Assembly: GCA_963377175.1 (NCBI GenBank)
Contig: CAUJNA010003827.1
Location: 1,099,146-1,163,145 of the forward strand
Source: Effrenium voratum
Taxonomy: Eukaryota; Sar; Dinophyceae; Suessiales; Symbiodiniaceae
Length of the DNA stretch: 64,000 bases
Direction: 5' to 3'
The notes below the pieces were generated by a model. It made no database searches, had not been told where the DNA came from, and was given only the letters and a program-made list of their open reading frames with translations. Positions 57,521 through 64,000 of the stretch are shown here, in pieces. The number at the start of each line of letters is the position of its first letter. Position 1 is the stretch's first letter. Made by a program: the position numbers and the translations under genes.

Positions 57521-57597
57521 ACCCTTCCTCCCACTAACATGGCACCTGACAATGGGTCCCTTGAAGAGGAAACTGATCTTCCAGGCGCCCTCTAGGG
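57521..57597. mobile_element. P-family palindromic element, copy c
   Basis: CCTCCCACTAACATGGCACC, TGACAATGGGTCCCTTGAAG, AGGAAACTGATCTTCCAGG. Reverse complement of copy d. Confidence 0.65.
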
Positions 57598-58233
57598 AGG
57601 GGAAAACATCGGGCAATGTTTGAACATGTTGAGACGGCTATTCTTTGAACAACCAAAGAGGACCAGGGCCCAGCGGTTGATATGATGAGAGCACCCTGTG
57701 GTCGCTACAGCCAGCACTACCCCGAAAAGGGAGCAATCAACCTGAGTAACACATAATACATTCCGAACAGCATGTTGACATATCACAAACAAGCCGAAAG
57801 AGACGAAACACCAAACACGGCCGCACGCAGCACGCCCAACCGCCCCAAACGAAAGAGCAAAAGGAAGAAGCAAGCCAAACGCGTAACACCAAGACGAAAA
57901 AATCACCAGCCCCAAATCTGGCCTCATTACTTTACCATGGTCAAAGTCACCACCTAAGCGGTGGGTTAAAGTGAAACAGCCAATTCCATTTCTGACTTTG
58001 ATAACCCCCAGCAACCGTCAAAATCATGACCCCTGCAAGGTGTGGTTCAGCAAAACCAAACAAAAAGCCACGTTTGCATCACATCCCAAGGGGATCCCGG
58101 CCATCTCTTTCACATCCGCCGGCACTCCTTGGGCCTCAGCCGTGCGGTAAGGCTGCAGGGAGCCGCACCCAACGTGAGTTGCTGAGTCGAAAGGACCCAG
58201 TTGGGGGTCCGAAGTCTGTCAGGACCAACTTAA
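57598..58233. other. No recognised gene
   Basis: Short ORFs only. Confidence 0.45.
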
Positions 58234-58348
58234 CTAGGTCCTCCAGTAGAGAGGTTAGAATCAGAGTACCAACTTCTTTCTGTAGTCTATTTTGGTAGGG
58301 GAACCCTCCCCCAGAAAAGATTAGAAGAACCACGACTGGGGGACCTAG
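58234..58348 (+). mobile_element. GTCCTCCAG TIR element, copy 8
   Basis: 115 bp, CTAGGTCCTCCAGTAGAGAG to CGACTGGGGGACCTAG. It abuts the R6 copy that follows. Confidence 0.9.
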
Positions 58349-58436
58349 TTTTAAGTCCCCAGAAAAACGAAAACATATTGACAGTGATAGATTCCCTTTG
58401 AAACCAGCAGGGGAAACAAAAACAAGCGAATGGAAG
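58349..58436. mobile_element. R6 TIR element, copy c (left end missing)
   Basis: TTTTAAGTCCCCAGAAAAAC to AACAAGCGAATGGAAG. The left inverted end is absent exactly where the TIR element ends. Confidence 0.65.
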
Positions 58437-58494
58437 TTTCAAGACTGTGCCAGAATGACTCACTATGCAGGTTTGCAAAGGGCTTGGCTGCTTA

Positions 58495-58690
58495 CATTCC
58501 TGAATCAAGAGTACACGAGCTGCTCTAAATGGGAAAGGGCTTCGTTGCCCTCTTGAAACTTCTCTCGCCACCTGAAAACAAATCACATGCACGGGCTCCG
58601 CCAGTTGTGAAGACGAGAGAAGTTTCCAGGGCAGAGGGCAACGAAGCCCTTGCCCATTTGGAGTAGCTCGTCTACTCTTGATTCAGGAAT
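58495..58690. repeat. Foldback with ~75-bp inverted arms
   Basis: Arm 1 58495-58567 (ATTCCTGAATCAAGAGTACA to AAACTTCTCTCG) and arm 2 58614-58690 (CGAGAGAAGTTTCC to TACTCTTGATTCAGGAAT) pair with a few mismatches and one 5-base gap; loop about 46 bases. A transcript would form a long hairpin. Confidence 0.85.
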
Positions 58691-59490
58691 CCAGTTTGAA
58701 AACCCCCACGTGGTAGGCGACTGAACCAAAAGAACGAGCCCAAACAGAGGCTCCACAAGGGTCACCGAAAGTTGTTCTTAGTAGTACTGACACTGTTCTG
58801 TCTCTCTGTTTGTCTTTCAAAACTGTTATATCTACTATTGTTATCATTCTCATCACGAGTATTCTGATTATCATCATCATTCTTACCACCGTCACTCTCA
58901 TTCTCGCAATTTCACGGCCCCTTCGCTCAACAGCGCACGCCTTGCTCGCTTGCGGGATGGCGTGCAGCGTGGCGGCTCAGCTGGGCTGCCGCACTTGGGG
59001 TGCCGACCAGGGACATTCGATGCCGGAGGACTTGATGCTGTTGTTCCTGAGCGATGCGGCGGGTTCCGGCGGCCCTGTGGACCCAGGTTTGGCGGCTCAA
59101 GAACAAACAGGCAACTTATATATATATATTAAAAAAAAAAAAAAAACAAAAAAAAAAAACAAAAAAAACAAAAACATGAACAAACAGGCAACCTAAAAAA
59201 ATACAACAAAAAATGCATGGTTTGTAGGGGGCCTTCCACTTATAAAGGGTTTCATTTGCAACCCCTGGGAAATGGAACCAGAGACGAACATTGGTAAGTG
59301 GGATCCAAATAACACCAACCTTGACCTAACACACAGGCCCCATGAAGAAAAAAACATGGCAAGTGGCATTCCATGTCTCATTCCCTGCATCTCTCAGCCA
59401 TCCACCCACAATGCGGGAATGACCCAGGCCCCATGAAAGAAGCAACCAAACACCAGTTGGATGGTTTATATGAGGGGCCAGCAAAACCCA
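58691..59490. other. No recognised gene; possible exon and A-rich run
   Basis: 58930-59105 (GC-rich) reads AQLGCRTWGADQGHSMPEDL on the plus strand, possibly coding. It is followed by a TA run and poly-A/AAAAAC tract at 59118-59175. Confidence 0.3.
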
Positions 59491-59594
59491 AATGGCTGTG
59501 GCTCAAAACAACAAGTACCAAAATGTGGTGAATGGAACCAAACACGAACACCTGCGCCTGCGCAACCCTGGGTCTTTGTATTTTGAGCCACGCC
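59491..59594. mobile_element. TIR2 element, copy h
   Basis: AATGGCTGTGGCTCAAAACA and TTTTGAGCCACGCC ends; the first C of the family's GGGTC is changed in both ends alike. Confidence 0.6.
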
Positions 59595-60078
59595 TGCTTT
59601 GAGGAGGAGGTTAGTCAGGGGTGCCACGCCCCTTGGAAATTTCAAGGGGTGTGTGTCATGCCACTTAGTGGGGGACCACTCTGAGTTGACCATCTTGAGG
59701 CTCGGAATGACGCTGAGGGGTGGCGCCCGGTTTCTTCCTTCAAAAACAATGCTGGGTGGACAGTCGCAGGCGACCCTATCTATGTTCCATGCAGTTTGAG
59801 GGAACAACTCCTGAGTGGCTGGCTCCAACCTCTGTCAATAATTATGCTGCTGGACTGCTGATCGCTTCCTTGTCGGTGCCACTTGCCATGGGAAAGGACA
59901 TTGCGAGCAAAATAATTACACGGAGGCCACCGCTAAAGACAAAGGAGCAGCACCAAGCTGTGGACCGGCAGGGTGCCGAACGAACCACCTCACGATCTGA
60001 GGTCAGGGCGTTCCAACCAACCGCCATACATCTAGCTGCCTTGCGCCGAGGCACGGGCACACAGGCGTCCAATGAAGT
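59595..60078. other. No recognised gene
   Basis: Short ORFs only. Confidence 0.45.
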
Positions 60079-60180
60079 TAGGTCCTCCAGATTTGAGAGG
60101 AGTTAGAACATAAGTTGGTTCCCACTTTGTTCAGGTCTGTTTCAGGGGAACCGAATCTCCCAACCAAAAAAGAAACGGCG
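60079..60180 (+). mobile_element. GTCCTCCAG TIR element, copy 9 (degenerate)
   Basis: TAGGTCCTCCAGATTTGAGA and TTTCAGGGGAACCGAATC are recognisable; no right inverted end found. Confidence 0.65.
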
Positions 60181-61852
60181 AGAAATCGGTGGGGCACAAA
60201 GTTCGCTGAAAAACCGAGAGGTGAAGCTCGCAACTGGAAGTTCTCTGAAAGCTCCCGCCACCACCCCCCGCTTGACCTAAGTGCTTGGAACCCACCAGAC
60301 TGCAACTGTTCAAGGGGAAAAAGAATCGGCAGGCGGGGAAAAAGTTCCGGAATCCCTTTGTGGGTTTCCAGAAAAAGAAACTGAAGACAACACAGTGACC
60401 AGTTGCATTTCATCAGAGTGCATCTATTGATGCACATGACATCCACGAAGAGCAAGCGGGATGCGGCAAGTCAAAGGATTGGGAGTTGGGATCGGGAGCT
60501 GGATCTCATACTGAAGCGTTGTCAACCCTTTTTGGTGCCTTCGTGGTGGGCGCAAGGAAGCCTATTTGCATTTACAGAGGCGTGGCAGGATCAAATGTGC
60601 TCAAGCAGGAGCCAAACAGTCGTGCTAGACCTGGCTGAAAAGGACCATATGGGTTTGTCAGGGTCTTAGGTATGTCTCTACTTGAAGAAACCTCGATGGG
60701 ATGCCGTGAAACTGCCAACCGACAGAAAACCGAAAGGCCGCCAAAAGGGGCGCCCAACTCTTCTCAAATGAGCAACCAAATGAGGTTCCCCCAGTCACAT
60801 TTGGGGGTATCTCAAAGCAGGTGTCGCATTTCGAGGTTCCCGTATCCCAGAAAGTGGGGAATTGAGCTCATGTCCCATAGACCATAGAAAACCATTTCCC
60901 GTTCCCTGAGAGTTCCTTGGGTGGCTGCAAGTTTGAATGGGAGTCATCCGTAAACATGAGCCATGGCCATGAGAGAACAACAAGGGCCTAAATCAGTGAA
61001 ATACGATGGACGAAACCCACTTCGCACCACCTAAGATCCCTGGAGTGATGATTCCCCCCGCAAATACTAAGAAACGATGGTTTCCCATGGTTTCGCAGCG
61101 ATGCAGGATTTTGTCCATCCACAGTAGGGCTGTAAGGGTACCAAGTCATGATCATTCGGGCACCGCTTTGAAACCATGGTTGAAACCATTGCTTTGATAT
61201 TTACGTTGGGGAATCGAATCAGGAACCAGGAGTTCTGAACGGTGCGTTGGAGGGATTTCGCAACCATCCCCAGTATTAACCAAGCCTCGAACGCCTTAGC
61301 TTTGTAGGAAGAACCAGCACCGCTGGGGACGTGCCGACCCCATTATCTCACCTGACAGGATTGGCCACAAACAGTCCCCAAACTTTGTGTTTGTCAGTAA
61401 CCAAACCCACAAAGTGACCGAAGTCCGAGTCCCAGTAACCCCAGTGAGAGACATCACAGTAACCCCATGTCCCATTATTCCCTACCCTTTAAAGGACATC
61501 CCCAGGTTCCCGCACTACCCTCGCACCGGTCGCACGTGTCCCATGTCCCGGTCGCAACCCCGCAGTCCGCCTGCCCAGGACCAAGCCCAAAAAGGCCAGC
61601 GCAAAGGCGCGCCAGTCACCTCTTGCGGTCGGCCTTTTTTGTTGTTCTTCCGTTTTTCTCGCGGCGAAGGAAGTGACGGCCGGGGAAACAACCGAGAAAA
61701 GGAAAAACACGGGGAACTGGGGTTGCTGGATTGACCCCTCTGCAACAAGGAGAAGGTCCTGTTTTTTTGGAGAGTTGGTACTGTAGCCCCTTTTTTGGTG
61801 GGTAGGAAAACCGAAAGGAACCCCTCGAAGTGGGGTCCCCCCCACCAGACAC
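60181..61852. other. No recognised gene
   Basis: Unique sequence with short ORFs; a GC-rich stretch at 61530-61690 has open frames on both strands without resemblance to known proteins. Confidence 0.4.
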
Positions 61853-61955
61853 ACCGTTGCTGGAAGGACCGCTAGAAATTTAGACTTTTTGTGGGTCCAA
61901 TATGGAAAATTCCGCCTGCTGTAACAAAAAATTGCTCAAGTCCAAAGATCCGGTA
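61853..61955 (+). repeat. R4 repeat, copy b (diverged)
   Basis: GTTGCTGGAAGGACCGCTAG, TTTAGACTTTTTGTGGGTCC, AATATGGAAAATTCC, CAAGTCCAAAGATCC. Confidence 0.6.
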
Positions 61956-62519
61956 CCAAACAGTCATAAAGGGAAAAGCAGAATAAACCAAAGGGGAAAG
62001 CAAAATAAACCAAAGGGACACCATGGGACCCCGAAAGAAACAAAAGGGAACCAAGCGAGAACTCTCAGGAGGTAAACTAACAGGAAAAAACAAATAAGAC
62101 CAAACGGATGAGAAGAACATTTCAGGGGATGAAAATAAATCAAAGAGCAAGAGAAGGCATCTCGAGAGGAAATCGGATTCGTCCGACTGATTTCCAAACC
62201 TTGTTTCTGTTTGCCGGACGGGGAACGTGCAACTGTGGATGGACAAGCTAAATGTCGCATCACAGAAGAAATCGTGCTCTACCGACTGCTTTCTGATGAT
62301 TACCCTGTAAATACCGGCAAACATAGCTTCATTTCGTGGTGCGAATGGATTTCGCAACCATCCACAGTATGTTCCGTAGGTTAGGTGAAAGGAGCAACCA
62401 CAAACTAAGACAAGGGTGGACAGCACGCCCGGAACGCCGTTCCGGCTCATGCCACTGGAACGGGTCCGAAGGTCCTGAATGAGTCAAAGGGCCGAACTCG
62501 TTTGGAGCCAAATTTTTGG
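61956..62519. other. No recognised gene; short A/G-rich duplication
   Basis: AATAAACCAAAGGG occurs twice at 61983-62015. A 192-codon minus frame (61872-62450) is not recognisable. Confidence 0.4.
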
Positions 62520-62632
62520 CTGCTGTTGACCCCTCTGCAAAAAACAAAGTTTGTAACTTGTTGTGGGTCCAGTGAAAAACACATCCACTGTTTCCCCAAA
62601 AGTGAAAGTCCAAAGATCCACCCGAAGAGCCA
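62520..62632 (+). repeat. R4 repeat, copy c
   Basis: CTGCTGTTGACCCCTCTGCA, AACAAAGTTTGTAACTTGTT, GTGGGTCCAGTGAAAAAC, CCACTGTTTCCCCAAAA, GTCCAAAGATCCACCC. Confidence 0.7.
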
Positions 62633-62756
62633 TACAGCAAAAAGGTGGGCCCAAGTCGGCAACAGTTTGCTGGCTTCTCAAGCCGAAGACTGCCGGGAGC
62701 CCAGAAAAGTCAAGCACGGCCAAGCCAATCCAAATGAAACCACTTCTTAAACCTAG

Positions 62757-62858
62757 CCCTCCATTGAAAACTCAAGTTGTGTTTTGAGTGGGTTCAATGG
62801 AAACCCGACCACTAAACCAAAGACCCAAAAAGCTCAGGAAACGGCTGGGAGCCACCAG
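62757..62858 (+). repeat. R3 repeat, copy c (diverged 5' part)
   Basis: GTTTTGAGTGGGTTCAATGG, AAACCCGACCACTAAACC, AAAAAGCTCAGGAAACGG, CTGGGAGCCACCAGG. Confidence 0.7.
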
Positions 62859-63373
62859 GCTGATTTTGACACACACGGGTTAGCTTCACCGAGCCGCGAT
62901 TTCGGCTCCATCTGCTGCCGTAGTCATCGCCGAGCTCCGCTTGCCAGTGCTCGGCGCCTCGCTCGAGCCCGCCTTTTCTTTGGGGACCCGCCAAAACAGG
63001 GACCTTCCCGAAGTTGCTCTTCTCACTGGCTGCGTGGATGGCCCAAAAAAAGTCCAAACTTTACATTTACCACTAAAGTGGTCTTCCCAAAAAGTTTAAA
63101 GTTCATGAACTCAGGAAGTTGCTCTTGGTGTTCAACTGGAAAATCAGAACGAGGCCTGCTGGTGCAGTGGCCTGGAAAGATCAATTGTGGTTGGTTGATT
63201 CCTTGGTTTTGGCAACTTTTAGTGGGAGATGTCACAAGATTCCTCCGAAATACAATCTAAACCAGTTCCGCTGGGAACCAAGTCAACCACATGCTCCGGC
63301 TAGGTACCCCTGCCCAGGCAAGGGTACACATAGCGTTAATAGCACCTAATGATATCCGCAAATGTTACAACTG
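62859..63373. other. No recognised gene; GC-rich stretch
   Basis: 62890-62990 reads VVIAELRLPVLGASLEPAFS on the plus strand, possibly an exon; not recognised. Confidence 0.25.
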
Positions 63374-63490
63374 GGCTGCCCGTTTTCAGATCCCCCGCTA
63401 ACAGTGACTAACTTTTAGTGGGTTAGACTTGAAACTGCCACTGAACACTGAAAGGCTAAAAAGCTAAGGGGATGGCTGGGAGCCAACAAG
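63374..63490 (+). repeat. R3 hairpin repeat, copy d
   Basis: GCTGCCCGTTTTCAGATCCC, AGTGACTAACTTTTAGTGGG, GAAACTGCCACTGAACACTG, AAAAGCTAAGGGGATGGC, TGGGAGCCAACAAG. Confidence 0.88.
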
Positions 63491-63910
63491 ACAATAATTG
63501 CAAAATTGGACATAAGGGATCCCCAAGCAAAGGACCTACATCATGGTGAGCACGTTCTATATCCAAATCAGCTCGCCATAAAAAGGAAGATGTGTATACA
63601 AGGAGAGCGATTCAATCGCAAGGTGGTCACATCACTCCTGAATTTGCGTAAGGTTTGTGATTCCAGGGGTACATGGTTGATCCCCTTGGATCACGCCTTC
63701 TATTTCCGGGATCATGTCTTCTATCCGTGGAGGCATGTGTCAAAAAATAGGCCCCCCCGGACCTGCTTGTGTCATGCGCGGAGCATGGGATTAGTCATCT
63801 CTTGAGTGGAAAACACGTCCCGCCTATACATTGCGCAAGTAAACAGACCAGTGAAATGGCCAATTCAAACTGCAATGCGTCTTGAATCCCGGGAAGCGAA
63901 ATACATTCCC
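63491..63910. other. No recognised gene
   Basis: Short ORFs only (up to 99 codons). Confidence 0.45.
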
Positions 63911-64000
63911 CTCCCTCCAACCAACGTAGCACCTGTGGGAGGGTACCTGGAAGATAATTTCCTCTTGTAGGGACCCTCTGTCAGGTGCCACGTTAGTCGG
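63911..64000. mobile_element. P-family palindromic element, copy d (cut by right edge)
   Basis: CCAACGTAGCACCTG and CAGGTGCCACGTTAG inverted ends; interior ATTTCCTCTTGTAGGGACCC matches copies a and c. The last bases are the window end. Confidence 0.65.

Overview
The window reads as nuclear DNA of a dinoflagellate. The evidence is a 16-base match to the 3' part of the dinoflagellate trans-spliced leader placed just upstream of two gene clusters, a tyrosine-recombinase (DIRS-like) retroelement carrying a cytosine-methyltransferase-like domain, very low gene density, and a dense load of short hairpin and terminal-inverted-repeat elements. No ordinary host gene could be identified with confidence, and no rRNA gene, convincing tRNA gene or CRISPR array was seen. 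No species is claimed.

Bases 1-11180, minus strand, hold the only clear proteins. They form two head-to-tail cassettes, each preceded by the same perfect 122-bp leader (6001-6122 and 11058-11179). The upstream cassette (11016 down to 6422) encodes a gag-like protein with a zinc ribbon, an unknown ORF and a tyrosine recombinase (R, HxxR, W, Y all visible). The downstream cassette (5973 to the left edge) encodes a second gag-like protein with a Cys/His cluster, a C5-methyltransferase-like protein, an unknown segment, a DIRS-type reverse transcriptase (VDD) and RNase H (D, E, D, D). The RT cassette has no recombinase within the window and the recombinase cassette has no RT. Single-base frame changes run through both, so the copy is decayed or the assembly carries indel errors.

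Bases 11181-13190 are a 1.65-kb CATA microsatellite followed by a mosaic of other tetranucleotides. Similar mosaics lie at 28.49-29.58 kb and 39.37-39.76 kb.

Bases 13.3-64 kb are gene-poor. They hold many copies of a few short families: a 115-bp TIR element starting GT and ending AG (ten copies or parts, all seen in one orientation), the hairpin families R2, R3 and R4, the TIR families TIR2, P, R5 and R6, and foldback palindromes. There are also minisatellites at 35.0, 36.1, 46.5 and 51.6 kb and a CTG array at 39.2 kb. One 115-bp element at 29.85-31.1 kb is split by a 1.1-kb insert with a perfect 16-bp target duplication. Short GC-rich islands scattered between repeats could be exons, but none was recognised.
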